In this document: positions 47,375-58,884 of the stretch, piece after piece | Numbering within the stretch: the first letter of the stretch is position 1 | Layout of the letters: every line of letters begins with the position of its first letter | Assembly: GCA_029962745.1 (NCBI GenBank) | Contig: CM057160.1 | Span: 350,501-414,500, forward strand | Direction: 5' to 3' | Source: Echinometra lucunter | Lineage: Eukaryota; Echinodermata; Echinoidea; Camarodonta; Echinometridae | Length of the DNA: 64,000 nucleotides | The notes under the pieces: model-generated | The model's database searches: none | The model's input: only the letters and a program-made list of their open reading frames with translations | Told to the model about the DNA's origin: nothing | Made by a program: the position numbers and the translations under genes

Positions 47375-48327
47375 AATGAGGACGAGAAAAAACAGACTGT
47401 GAATGTCGAGAGTATAATCAGTATCATTTTCACCACATTCTTTTTCATTCAAGGTATGTACTCTTTCACCAAGACCTAGTCTGCTCGTCAAAAATCAACG
47501 ATGAACAGTAAAACAAAACAAAAACAGAAACAAAAAATGAGCTCACCATTTCACTTCATTTTTTCAAAGAGTGCTATGTACATAGATAGCAAACATAAAT
47601 GTATATTTTAAAGGAAAAATCCAGGACGAAAATTATTTCTGGTCAGTTTTAAATTACAGATTCATAAGTATTTGTGAAAATCTTTTCAAAGATCTCACAG
47701 TGTTACTAAATTACATCATGGTCGATTTCCTCTTTAGTCACACATTTTCAAAGTTTGTCCTGTTAGTTCCATCACTTTGCATCGCATTTCGTCAAAGTCA
47801 AATCGATATCGCCATCCCCATCTCTCAAAGCACGATTGCAAGATGCACTAAGTTTTGTTTTTTGGCATTCATTTTCCCTGGTTTTATTTAAAATCGTCAC
47901 TCTATTTTTTGTCATATTTATACAGGGGTATTTTGATACGCTCTGTCTAAAATAATAAAAGATTCACTAAACACTGCTAGCACACTTGTAAATTACCAGT
48001 TTATACTTCCACATATTTTATTTAAATAAAGTAATCGATGAATAAGGAAACATAGTTACACGGATTATGAAACGGTTCCCTCTAAATTCTTTGAAAATGA
48101 AAATCTCAATTTGATAAATTTAGAAGTCCATCTTTTTCTCAATCTAATTTTGGACTGGTCCCTCGCCACAATCTCAGGAATTTAGAGAGTTCCTGTCTTT
48201 TATTCTTTAGACACGTTGGATGTTTTTAATTCAATTGCTTTGCAATAGAGTTTATCAAAGCCCTTACTCAATAAATGAGAGGGCATTGGGTATGTTGGGC
48301 TTGCAAAAATTATATTTTCGGGCTGAT
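47375..48327. other. 3' flank of Ig receptor 1
   Basis: AT-rich and non-coding. A possible polyadenylation signal AATAAA is at 47954-47959, about 580 bp after the stop. No homology by eye with the 3' flank of gene 2, so the shared segment ends near the stop codons. Confidence 0.4.
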
Positions 48328-48332
48328 CATAT

Positions 48333-49949
48333 TGTCACGGCCCTGTTAAGAACCAATGGAAAATTAGCTAAGAAAAACTTAGGATTAAGACGCAACAAAC
48401 AGGCTTTAAGACTTTGACTTTAGTTTAAGTATTTTAATCAATTCATAATCCTTTTCTTGCATTCATTAGCAATACCCAAAACGCATATACATACCATATT
48501 GCATAGAGCGAAATCAGTTGTTTCTTTCACACTCTATGATGTAAGAAAAGCAATAATGCATTTTACTCATATTACCTACGAACCGGTAGAACAATAATTA
48601 ACCTTAATATGTCTGACACTAGCACGGACTCATTAAACAATCATCCACACACTCATTCCATTCATGCAAGCAGGGAAAACAATTAAATGTTCGGAAAAAC
48701 CTGAGGATATATCAGTTCGCGGTAGGGGCCCCGTAATACGACGAAACTGCGAACAAAAAGTCACTAAGGCTGTGTAGTCAACTGAAGATGCCTGCACGAT
48801 GCGACGATGTCGGTGTCATAGTCGACGACTCACGACGACCACTGGCGACGGCCTATCAACGATGACCACTGGCGACGACTCGCCATGACCACTGACGTCT
48901 GACCCTCAGATCAGTCGGTTTATGTAGACCTACTGTCGGGTGGACTCCAAGGGAGAGCAGTTCAATCCCGTAATTAAAACTCTGTTCGAAAAACAATAAG
49001 TCAAACGCTCTTCCAGAAACTGTATTATTTTTACCAATTCCCTTCAAAGCACAAACACTCACAATCAGACGCATATGCACCTCAATCATCATGTTACTCC
49101 CTGTCGTATAGTTTGATAATTATAATATTTGAAAGCTTACAATATTATTATCAAATCACAATTAATTGCATTTCTCTGCTCTTCAATAATTAATTCCACA
49201 GTATCGAATAATATCGTTTCTTTATACTTTCATAACATTTTCCTGGTATACAGCATGATTACGTTTATTTCAATCCCTTAAGAAAACGACTGTAATTCCT
49301 ACACATTTCTATGCCAAGCAAAAAGATTAAAATATTCAAATCTATGCTTACCACCGCATGTGAGTTTTCCTAACTAAATAATACGACGATTACATACAAC
49401 GGATGCCATGTTCGACATCGTTCAGTACAGGCAGACTCTGGCTAGCAAACGAAGAATAACAGCTTGTTCATGCTTGCAAAACTGAACAGGACACAACTCA
49501 GTTCAATCAAGGCAGAAAACGTAATGCCTGTTTCACTATACGAAACCACCAACAGCCTTGCCCGACCCAGCACTACGGGCGTGGCTCATGACCTTTACCC
49601 TTATTTCCTTTCTTAATTCATGCACTCACAGATTACTCTAACATTACGTTTAGTCAGTCAGAACAGAAAATGCTAGCACTGAATGGCTTAATACTGATAT
49701 ACCTACATATCAATTAGCATACATTGCCATAGGCAAGCGGTACGTAGAGAAAAAACACTATTCATTGGTAAAGATGCCAGCTCTAGCGATCGCCTTATAG
49801 GCACGCTACACACCTGTTATAATTTTAAAGACGCTCGATCTTGAAACTAGGATACACCAATAAACAATTCTATTTTGGAAAGGAGCAACTCCTCGAAGTA
49901 ACTGGGGAAAATAAATATAAATGCTAATTTATTACGTTTACCTGTGACA
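48333..49949. mobile_element. Solo LTR of a retrotransposon, about 1.6 kb
   Basis: It begins TGTCACGGCC and ends ACCTGTGACA, so TGTCAC is mirrored as GTGACA, the TG...CA rule of LTRs. It is flanked by a 5 bp direct repeat CATAT (48328-48332 and 49950-49954), as left by an integrase. There is no gag-pol and no second LTR, hence solo. Internally, 48815-48890 has about three copies of an ATGACCACTGGCGACG-type unit in a GC-rich island. The orientation cannot be fixed because the internal region is gone. Confidence 0.72.
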
Positions 49950-50279
49950 CATATGAAAAGTAATTTGAAAATGTATGTGTATGTAAACTATTTGACGAAT
50001 TTGAATGAAACACTTTTGAAATCGATTCCACAAAGACGAATTTTCCGTAAAGTTAGGGTCATTGAATTTTGTAGCGGATTGTCAGGTGAGACGGATTTAA
50101 ATGAATACTAACAAAAAAAAACATGAACAAGTGTTAAATCAATTTATCATTGAGTAACCTGGGTGAAAGGTGACGTCATTGCCTTTGACATTATCATATT
50201 CCAGGATACATAGGACGAAATCATTTATTTTTACTTTATAACTTGCTAATTGTATTTGATCACCGAGGAACTAATGTTT

Positions 50280-50488
50280 TACAAGCTTTGCTTTTTTTTA
50301 GTTCCTCATTTCTCATGTTTTCTATTTCCTGTATAATCATGCTATAGGTTTTGTATATGTATCTATTGCCAACTTGCCTCAATTTTTGTATATCATGTTT
50401 CTTATATTGTAATTTCTGTTTGTTTGTTTGATATGTATATATGATGCAAATGAGAAATAAACACGCCTGAACTGAACTGAACTGAAAT
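50280..50488 (+). mobile_element. LINE 3' tail
   Basis: AT-rich 3' UTR-like sequence ending AATAAACACGCC followed by a (CTGAA)n tail at 50466-50486, the same architecture as the other LINE tails here. No coding part is left. Confidence 0.55.
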
Positions 50489-51559
50489 CGAATTGTACTT
50501 TTTATGAAATGGAACGGGGGGTGGGGGATATTACAATAAAAGGGAAATCTTATGAATGGAAAGCTAACAGTTGCTTCTCAATGCGTGTACACCCTGTTGC
50601 ATACAATTATTCTGAATGGCAATACGTTTTGGTGGCTTCTGATGTAAGCCTGTAAGGTTCATCATTTTGGACGAACTAGCCCTGGCTTAGTGCAATTTGA
50701 TTCATGGATATAACACGCAAGTGTCAATATTTCCGTTCCATAAAACTGAAATACTAGGAAATGAAAATAACAAAAAAAATCTATCTAATTTAAAGGTTAA
50801 AAGCAATTTCAAAAGAACCTAATTATGTGTCTCGAACTTCTATTTCAATGAGTCAAAGCCTTTCCTCACGACATTTTTATGAAATGATATACGTGACTGA
50901 TAAGCATACTTTATTTCTTGCTTTGTTTACTTAGCTCCTTCCTAGCACAAGATATAACATGGGAAAATGTATTTCACACAATTATGTTGAATTCACAAAG
51001 AGACAAGCAGCATCTTTGGGGATAATGGAGAAAATATTGTGTGAAATTTCGGGCACAAAACATAATGAGAGTTGTTATTCTAAAACCAGCCATTTCAAAA
51101 CAACATGCCAGGATGAGGGTCACCATAAAAAGTAAATTGATACTTTACAAGCATTCACAACTTTCTCATTTCATAACCGATTTTGATGGAAATTTTTTAT
51201 TGTTTCTATTCTCTCTTTTCATTCAAATTCATGTTTATTCATTTCCAACAGAAAAAATAAATACAATGAAATTTGCATAGATATAATCATACAAACAATA
51301 TGAAATTAAGATACATACATAAATATTTTTACCGTTTACCGTGCAATCTTGGATTCATGCAATGTGATCCATTGCACGCACGCCGAATGCCCGGCACACT
51401 ACGTACGTAAAACGCTTGCGTTTGCAGTCTACATGCGATCAAGCATCTATTTTTAGGTGTCATATAAAACAATAATGAATTTTTTTTTTATTCGTGCTGA
51501 ATGGATCATTTCATCTTTCACCTCATGAAATATTCTCTCCATTGTTCTCATAAACATTC

Positions 51560-52060
51560 ATCATTTGTATACTATCATTGCACGTGGAGGAAAGATTGTC
51601 TGAATCTATTTGTCCTCATACGAGGCAGTCCTATTCGTCCAGACCTGTTTAACATATGATTTCAGTATGGAGAGCATGAGATGGGTCTCGACAATCACTT
51701 CGAGTCTGGCTGAAATAGCCCTTTCTGCGATCTCATCAAGTTGTTAACAGGGACCCCTGTAACCTTACTTGCATTTCTTACTATCCTATTCAGTTCCCTC
51801 CTATTCACAGCAGTGAGGCTGTGGAACCATGCCAAACAACAGAAAGAAAACAGATTCAATAATGCTCCGGTTGAACGGACTGAAAGTTTGACTCCTAACT
51901 TGAAAGGACTTCAGTTTTCTTAGAAGGAACATACGCTGACCCCTCTTTGAATATGAAGTGCCAAATGGGACCCCAAATTTTCCTGACATTTTAACAAAGT
52001 GTGAGTGCGTTTCCCGTAATATGAAAATTAAATTCTGGCAAAAAAATATAATTCGTAATA
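51560..52060 (-). pseudogene. LINE remnant: RT C-terminal region
   Basis: The minus strand reads GQRMFLLRKLKSFQV, SIIESVFFLLFG, and in another frame NRRELNRIVRNASKVTG. This is the typical post-RT region of L2/CR1-like LINEs (LRKLrSF...fieSv...WfGn...R..k..sKi.G). Frameshifts; no catalytic core. It may share a clade with the 1951-3615 element. Confidence 0.7.
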
Positions 52061-52189
52061 AAATGTTTGTAAACAATAGTAAAGTCAATCTACATTACCT
52101 GCATACTTCAATTTTAACTGATGCGATTTATAATGATCGAGAGTCGCATTTGACTTGCCATTTTCAAGTCGTTCGTAAAGGGCTTATGT

Positions 52190-52510
52190 CGAAAGGATGG
52201 GTGGGGAAAGTGGGTGGGAGCGGGGAGGAAACGGGATGGCCGCACCCTTTCGAGAGAACCCCCCCCCCCCCTCCGATTGTCTCGAAAGGGTGGGGGAGTG
52301 AAATTAACGCACCCATTCGTGGAAACCGGTGGGGGAGGGGGGGGGGGGGCTCGTCTCGAAAGGGTGTGTTAAGTAGTCTGATGTGTATATACTAGCCGGT
52401 TTTTTTATGTAAGTAAAAATTTAAAAAGTAGGAAAGGAGCAAGCGGTTGGCTATCACCTGATGGGGGTGTCCAAGGAACCCCCAAATATATGTGGGAAAG
52501 AATTCCCCCT
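52190..52510 (+). repeat. Dispersed repeat with CTCGAAAGGGT palindromes, copy 1
   Basis: Aligned with 63455-63722: GGGAGCGGGGAGG, GATGGCCGCACCCTTTCGAG, a C run, GTCTCGAAAGGGTG, GAAATTAACGCACCCATTCG and GTTGGCTATCACCTGATGGG in the same order. CACCCTTTCGAGA is mirrored twice by TCTCGAAAGGGTG. Non-coding. Confidence 0.8.
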
Positions 52511-52661
52511 TTTCTGTCTGCTAGAATATTATGGTGGGAAGCATAAAACGGGAGAAAGGTGTGTCCCCCCCCCCAAAAAAAGGGAAAAGTGAATAGGCAT
52601 TTTGTTTATGAGTATTCTTACACTCAAGAACGCAGAAGCAATCTTATGCACCCGCACACAT

Positions 52662-52701
52662 ACACACACACGTGCGCGCGCGCGCACACACACACACACA
52701 C
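52662..52701. repeat. (CA)n/(CG)n microsatellite
   Basis: Alternating purine-pyrimidine tract with CACACACA flanking a GTGCGCGCGCGCG centre. Z-DNA-forming potential only. Confidence 0.9.
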
Positions 52702-52950
52702 CACAAAAAAAAATTCTTTTCTAATTTGGTTGTGATTGCTTGATTGCTTGAAGTGCACATGTTGTTGTCCCTCCATGTTGAATTCAGATGAAATGGAAAT
52801 ATGACTTTCTATTTTGCCTCGTCTCTCCTTTGGAAATGTGCATTCCATTACGAAATCAGCCTCATGCGCATCTTTAATTTGCGACAGATGAAACAAACAT
52901 TAGGGGGGGGAAGTTTTAAAAAATCATTTATCTCCCCGCTTTCAACCCAC

Positions 52951-53450
52951 NNNNNNNNNNNNNNNNNNNNNNNNNNNNNNNNNNNNNNNNNNNNNNNNNN
53001 NNNNNNNNNNNNNNNNNNNNNNNNNNNNNNNNNNNNNNNNNNNNNNNNNNNNNNNNNNNNNNNNNNNNNNNNNNNNNNNNNNNNNNNNNNNNNNNNNNNN
53101 NNNNNNNNNNNNNNNNNNNNNNNNNNNNNNNNNNNNNNNNNNNNNNNNNNNNNNNNNNNNNNNNNNNNNNNNNNNNNNNNNNNNNNNNNNNNNNNNNNNN
53201 NNNNNNNNNNNNNNNNNNNNNNNNNNNNNNNNNNNNNNNNNNNNNNNNNNNNNNNNNNNNNNNNNNNNNNNNNNNNNNNNNNNNNNNNNNNNNNNNNNNN
53301 NNNNNNNNNNNNNNNNNNNNNNNNNNNNNNNNNNNNNNNNNNNNNNNNNNNNNNNNNNNNNNNNNNNNNNNNNNNNNNNNNNNNNNNNNNNNNNNNNNNN
53401 NNNNNNNNNNNNNNNNNNNNNNNNNNNNNNNNNNNNNNNNNNNNNNNNNN
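52951..53450. other. Assembly gap (500 N)
   Basis: Exactly 500 N, with non-coding flanks. Confidence 0.95.
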
Positions 53451-53640
53451 CTATTATCACACCTATGAATATGAACAGTAGGTGTGTAGACATGATCCTG
53501 ACAGTATACTTTTGAAATTTTAATAAAGCAATATAATTTTTCACAATTTACTAATCTAGCATTTAAATTATCATTTGAGACCAAACTGCACCACACGAAA
53601 ACCAGTACTCAAAATCAGTCTAGGTACATTTGACCTCAAC

Positions 53641-53644
<4 letters not shown>

Positions 53645-53681
<37 letters not shown>
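53645..53681. repeat. (AT)n microsatellite
   Basis: About eighteen AT units. Confidence 0.9.
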
Positions 53682-53684
<3 letters not shown>

Positions 53685-55039
53685 GTTATTTAAGCTGGGA
53701 AATTAAAAAAAAAAAACGCTACTTCCAGAGAATTTCGGGTAACAAAGCTGGGTCAAGGGGCACTTTGATGTTGTTTTTGTTAGTTTTGGGGGGCGGGGGG
53801 GGATGGTAGACCCCTTCCGGAACGAATTTTTTTGTCAGTCTTTATATTTTGGGAATGTACAGTCTTACCTCTTCATTCTGATAAAATTTCGTCCATGGGA
53901 AAAATTTAACCCCAATTTTTAGGGGCCATTTGGCAACCACCCTGGAAGGAAAACTTTGTCACTTATTGGATTTTGCTAATATAATAGTCATACAACTTTC
54001 TTCTGACAAAATTTGGTGTATTATATTAGATGGGGTGAAATCAACCCGACTTCGGGGCCTGGAGGAGGGGGCTGGGAGCCACCGTTTGCAGCTACGTTCA
54101 GACTGAAAGTATTTTAGTGAAGTAGATGGATGGTCAAATTGGTAACTTTAAGGGTCAAATCTGAAAGTACATAGGGTTAATTTTTTGGCAGGTTCCTAGC
54201 CTAGTGATATTTACTAGCCATTCTTATCAAATGTGCAGATTTACCTCTAAGTGATGGATGAGTGTGATCATTTCGTCACGGACGGACATTTTCAAAAAGT
54301 CCCAACTTCGGAGGCCTGTAAAAATTAACTGGTAGGGTATCATGGATTACTTTATGGTTTATTATGAATGGTGTCACTAAGTGTTCTGAGAAGTACAGTT
54401 TGATTGTCATGGTTTAGTATTGAAATGCAAATCAGAGAAAGGTTCAATGTCACGGACAGACAAGATAGAAATTAGGTGTGAGAACTTCTCGTACTCTTCT
54501 GCTATTTTTGTCCAAATAAATCGACCTTGTAGAATATTTTCAAGTACAATGTTAGTCATATAAATTGGCTTCCCTATCATCCATTGAGAATTTGAAATCC
54601 AACACCTGATTTTGTAGGAGATGTATTTTTTTTAACTTAAAAGTGTGATTTTCTAAAACATGCCTGCTGAAAATCGTCTGGTCCACAGAAGTCCCCATCT
54701 CAGAACTTTCTAAGGTACCATATACAAACAATTTGAGATACGTATTAAGTTGGGCAAAGTCTCTCGACATAGGATACCATCAGTGTCATGGACGGACAAA
54801 ATCTTACCCTGAACTGATTACACTCAGATGCAGGATTGAAAAAGATAGGTCCATCTACTTTTGTGCGTTAAGCTTATACTTGCATGCTGTGGAAAGATTA
54901 CAGGAATTAGCCCCCCTCCCCCTATCCGTACCCTTCCCCTCTTGTTCAGCTTATGTTTCATATGCATCTGGCCTGGAGTTATTAAAATTTATTATCATTT
55001 CCATGCAAAGATTAACTAAGATTGTGTGCGTGTTTATCA
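53682..55039. repeat. Non-coding stretch with three GTCACGGACGGACA motifs
   Basis: The motif (GTCACGGACGGACA, up to two changes) occurs at 54275-54288, 54449-54462 and 54785-54798, always in the same orientation. The sequences between are not obviously repeated. No exon recognised. Confidence 0.5.
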
Positions 55040-55041
55040 TA

Positions 55042-56093
55042 CAGCGTGTCCCAAATATAATGTCCCTCTCAAAGACAATAAAATATTTAACAGAATCAAG
55101 ATTTATACTAAATTAAGTTAACATCTTTGCGAAGCCCCTTAATTTTGTAGTTGCTGTGAAAATTTCAAAGGTCTCCCTTCATTGGTTTAGAACACACAGG
55201 TTCTTCTGTAACAGCAGTGCTTTTCGACCCATTCCAAGTTTGATCAAAGCAATGCACACTACACACATTCATACCTTATTCGATGCTTCACTTTCTCACT
55301 TTCATTTCAGTAAGTTCTGTGTTGGTTTTTTTTTTTCCTTATTGATTACTACAGTCAATTTCACTTCATTTTTAAATGAAAATTCTTAAAAGTTCAGTTC
55401 CACTGCATGGTCATGCTTACTTTCAAAATGGATATTAGAAGATAAGATTAGATTTATTATCGACCCCCTCTCGGGGCATGAGAGTATAACAAAATAACAT
55501 ATTTACAGTGATTTTATACACATAGAATAATGGATACATGTATATACATGTAGTATCTAAACATCATACATCTTTACAAAATTAGCCTTTCTGGCTGCTT
55601 GACATATTCCATTCATGTCTTGGCTTTCATTATCCAGCTGGTAACATTCTCAATTTCCAATGATTTCAGAGGTTCTGAACCTGCTCATCTCAACGGCTAC
55701 CTGTCCAGATTTCTACCTGATTCCCTTGACAAATTCTCTTTTTCGTGACATTAATGATGAAAGTCTTAGCAGCTTAAACCCGCCACTGTTGATTTCTGTT
55801 ACCCCAAACTAAAAAATACAAGAAAGGGTGAATGCAAAAGCACTAACAGTTGATTTACGGTAAGACTTTCAAGGCAGTGCAGACTTCTTTACACTGCAAA
55901 CTTGGAAAGGGATGAAAAGCAGTGCTGTTACATAATAGATTGTGTATCAAAAATAAATAAACCGATGAAAATTTCATAGAAGATACAATAGTACATAGGG
56001 CTTTCTCACTCCAAACACTGAAAGTATAATAATACTTTATTTTGAAATTAATCTAGGTGTTTATCAGAGGGACATTTCTATTGGGACACGCTG
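55042..56093. mobile_element. TA-flanked DNA transposon, 1052 bp, mariner-like ends
   Basis: The left end CAGCGTGTCCCAAATATAAT and GTCCCTCT are mirrored at the right end as AGAGGGAC, then TTGGGACACGCTG. TA flanks both ends (55040-55041 and 56094-56095). GTGTCCCA-type ends with TA duplication are typical of Tc1/mariner. No transposase with an intact catalytic triad is visible, so it is non-autonomous or decayed. Confidence 0.82.
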
Positions 56094-56285
56094 TATTTGT
56101 GAATATTACAATGAAAGATGGAAAAAATTGTATTCGATACGGTAAGATTAACTAAGATTGTGTGCGTGTTTTCCTTAGTTGTGATTTTGATAATGACAGC
56201 TGGAAAAATTGTATTCGATACACGCTTCTGGCAGTGCATCTGACTTAGGAACTTTCCTTATTGTTCTTCACTGCACTTTTAAATC

Positions 56286-56754
56286 ACTTCGTCAATTTCT
56301 ACAATGATGAACGAGCCACCTGTAAACCGAAACTAATAGGTGAATGTCATTACTTCGATATGCTTACCACTTACTGTCCATTTTATTATACTCAGTTTCA
56401 GTGGTTGACTGATGGATGTATCACAAGATATCAACAAACTAACGAAATCATAAAAAGTAAATACGATTGAAATGATTGATTTGCTCATTACTGTCCTAGA
56501 TGTAGTATGCTTGTATACATACAATTAATATTGATAAATGTATGAACTGAAATTATCTCATTCTCAGTATTGGCTGATGTTTTGGCAAACTAAATGTAAC
56601 CAAACTTAAGACAGTCACACTGGGCAACCTAGTTTTGTTGATAAAGCAAGAGCTTGTATCCTCCATCTTTTCCATCTCAGGCGACAAGAGTCAGGAGAAA
56701 CTTATTTCCGTTCGAGATCATTGCTAAGATAGGATAAAACATTTCCAAGGCAAA
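56286..56754 (+). promoter_or_regulatory. Conserved 5' flank of Ig receptor gene 2
   Basis: Homologous to 44797-45232. The block at 56363-56400 differs at one base from the gene 1 copy. GATAAAGCAAGAGCTTG near 56658 matches GTTAAAGCAAGAGCTTG near 45120. The left limit of homology lies shortly after the right end of the TA-flanked transposon. Confidence 0.5.
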
Positions 56755-58884
56755 ATGTGGTTACCATCTCTGTTACTCTTAATGTCCCCTATTATTCAGG
56801 GTACCCCACAGGCAGAATTTCTCATCCAGCCCACTCGAGTTACGGTGAAGGAAGGAGAACCTGCTGTATTTACATGTTCCGTAAAGACAAGCTCCCCGTT
56901 TGAATCAGCTACAGTAACATGGTCAGACAATTACAAGACCTACCAAGATTCAGATGATTCTATCTCAATCAGCGAGAAATTGAATATCACAGTGGTCACG
57001 TCCCGTATACAATTACTGGACACAAACCGGTATTCTCGGAAATACTTTAAATGCTCAGTATCGGTCAATTTCAGAGGTGGCGACAACATTATCTTGAATT
57101 CTCCTCTAGTTGGTATGGATGTGCAGTTCTTTCTACAAGATTCAGATGTTGAATGTCGAATTCGACCCAACGAAACAATTTATCGAGAACATGAGAACAT
57201 TCGCTTAGAATGTGAGGCACCAAATACCAATCCACCTCTTGCACTTAAATGGATACTTTGCAGTCGGCAGCATTCTTCGTTCACTGCGAAGCAAATTCCG
57301 GAACGACTCGGTGATCGTACTCTTCTGGACCTATCCATCCGAACCGACAGGTATCTACATAATGAAAAGGTTTGTTGCCTAGCAACTAGCTCTGCCTTCA
57401 AAGGAGAAAGAATGAACTGCTCACTAGGACCTTTGAAGATCATTCATGGTCCTTATGTGAAGGTGATACCGGACCGCAAATCTCTGATACCACCTATTGT
57501 GTCGGAGACAAGAGTGAGGTGTAATGTGCTCGCCTTTCCCGAAGTTAATAGTGTCTTTTCTTGGTCTTGTAATCCATCAAGTGCATTTATGTCTTGTGGG
57601 TCTTTAAGCCCATACCTGAATGTGTCATTGACAAGACAGCCCTTGGAAGTAGGGGCCAGGAACATAACAGTCACTTGCACCGGCCGAAACGGATTAGGCG
57701 GTGATGAAGACACATTGACTATTGATGTGAACTATATAGATGTGGCATCTCTTAATTTTTGTCCAGTAAATGCAGATAATGGCATCGATTCACTTTTCGA
57801 AGGACACTTTATAGATGAAGATATATTCAACAATAATTCTTTGATAATTACAAGGGAGATGAAATCCAAGGGTAATGTCTTTTATTGTTCACTGAACAAT
57901 ATTCATTTCCATGCCATGTCCAGTCGGTTCCAAATCCTGTGGTACATCAACGGTAATATCGTGCAACGCCGTGTCTTTGATTCAAATAACATGATCAATG
58001 ATAATAACTGGCGTTTGGTATTTCCGCGGAATGCAAGCCATGGGGTATTGAGAAGTGTAGTAGCTTGTGAACTAAATGATATGAATATAAGCTACCTGGA
58101 TGCTTGTATCTTTGATTATTGGTCAAATCGTGAGCCGTCACCAGTCGTTCAAGACGCGTTGCAAAACTCCTTCCATAATGCTGCGACAATTTCTGGAACA
58201 CAGACAACCTTCCCCACCTACATTTCACAACACTCCACCTCAGCCGGAAGTCATGAAGAAGAAACTTTCACAATCCCTTTGCCAGATGATTCCGGCAGGG
58301 CGTCAAATTCTCAAAAGAATCCTTATAATATCACATGGATGCTGGTTTTTGCTGTCATTGTGGGATTTGCTTTTCTAGCGTGCACGGTTGGACCAGTCTT
58401 GATAGTCAAGAAAGTTAGGTGTAGATCGAGAAACACTTTGGATGGCATATACGAAACGACAGTTCCCAAATCTGTAGTATCCACCGAACAGTCATTCCCT
58501 GTAGCAGAGGCAAGCAGCAATAACCAGATTGGAGAAGAACCTCTGTACGCTATTCCTGATGATAATGACAGCATGACAACCGAAGAAGCTTCTCGGAATT
58601 ACATTCGGCGACCACACTTACGTTCATACGATGGCGACAAAACTACGTTCAAATGTGCTTCACCGATAGAGTTCCGAAACTCAAGCTACAGTAGCCCAGG
58701 AAGCCTCGGCTCGTCAACGGCTGAAGACGAAGAGTCATACATCCGTAGTTCATATGACGACCAGTATAGTGATATCTCATCAAGTTCGGGATCTCGTATG
58801 TACGAGAATAAGAATGTGGTGCATCTTGGAGCCTCTGATAAACGCAGTGCTTATTACGAAGCGACAAAATTTCAGTCTGTCTGA
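56755..58884 (+). CDS. Intronless immunoglobulin-superfamily membrane receptor, copy 2 (709 aa)
   Basis: Paralogue of the gene at 45233, same strand, 9.4 kb downstream of its stop. Same layout: signal peptide 1-19, Ig1 about 22-124 (Cys41, Trp66, Cys100), Ig2 about 130-230 (Cys153, Trp166, Cys207/208), Ig3 about 233-328 (Cys256, Trp270, Cys308), divergent fourth region about 330-455 (Cys378, Trp396, Cys438), TM 527-551, tail 552-709. Every tail tyrosine of copy 1 is kept: Tyr566, 598 (YAIP), 616, 625, 645 (YSSP), 662, 667, 671 (YSDI), 683 (YENK), 700 and 701. The segment from SSYSSPGS to NVVHLG is nearly identical, with a few changes in more than 40 residues. Residues 330-525 are much more diverged, with short indels. 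No stops or frameshifts, so both copies look functional. Confidence 0.9.
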   Translation: MWLPSLLLLMSPIIQGTPQAEFLIQPTRVTVKEGEPAVFTCSVKTSSPFESATVTWSDNYKTYQDSDDSISISEKLNITVVTSRIQLLDTNRYSRKYFKCSVSVNFRGGDNIILNSPLVGMDVQFFLQDSDVECRIRPNETIYREHENIRLECEAPNTNPPLALKWILCSRQHSSFTAKQIPERLGDRTLLDLSIRTDRYLHNEKVCCLATSSAFKGERMNCSLGPLKIIHGPYVKVIPDRKSLIPPIVSETRVRCNVLAFPEVNSVFSWSCNPSSAFMSCGSLSPYLNVSLTRQPLEVGARNITVTCTGRNGLGGDEDTLTIDVNYIDVASLNFCPVNADNGIDSLFEGHFIDEDIFNNNSLIITREMKSKGNVFYCSLNNIHFHAMSSRFQILWYINGNIVQRRVFDSNNMINDNNWRLVFPRNASHGVLRSVVACELNDMNISYLDACIFDYWSNREPSPVVQDALQNSFHNAATISGTQTTFPTYISQHSTSAGSHEEETFTIPLPDDSGRASNSQKNPYNITWMLVFAVIVGFAFLACTVGPVLIVKKVRCRSRNTLDGIYETTVPKSVVSTEQSFPVAEASSNNQIGEEPLYAIPDDNDSMTTEEASRNYIRRPHLRSYDGDKTTFKCASPIEFRNSSYSSPGSLGSSTAEDEESYIRSSYDDQYSDISSSSGSRMYENKNVVHLGASDKRSAYYEATKFQSV

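Noticed and set aside
55156..55389. Transposase in the 1.05 kb TA-flanked element
   Set aside because: The 77-codon ORF has no DDE/DDD-type motif or helix-turn-helix that could be recognised.
45233..58884. Canonical ITAM or ITIM in the receptor tails
   Set aside because: YxxI occurs once (YSDI), its -2 residue is Asp, and no second YxxL/I lies 6-12 residues away. The spacing does not fit.
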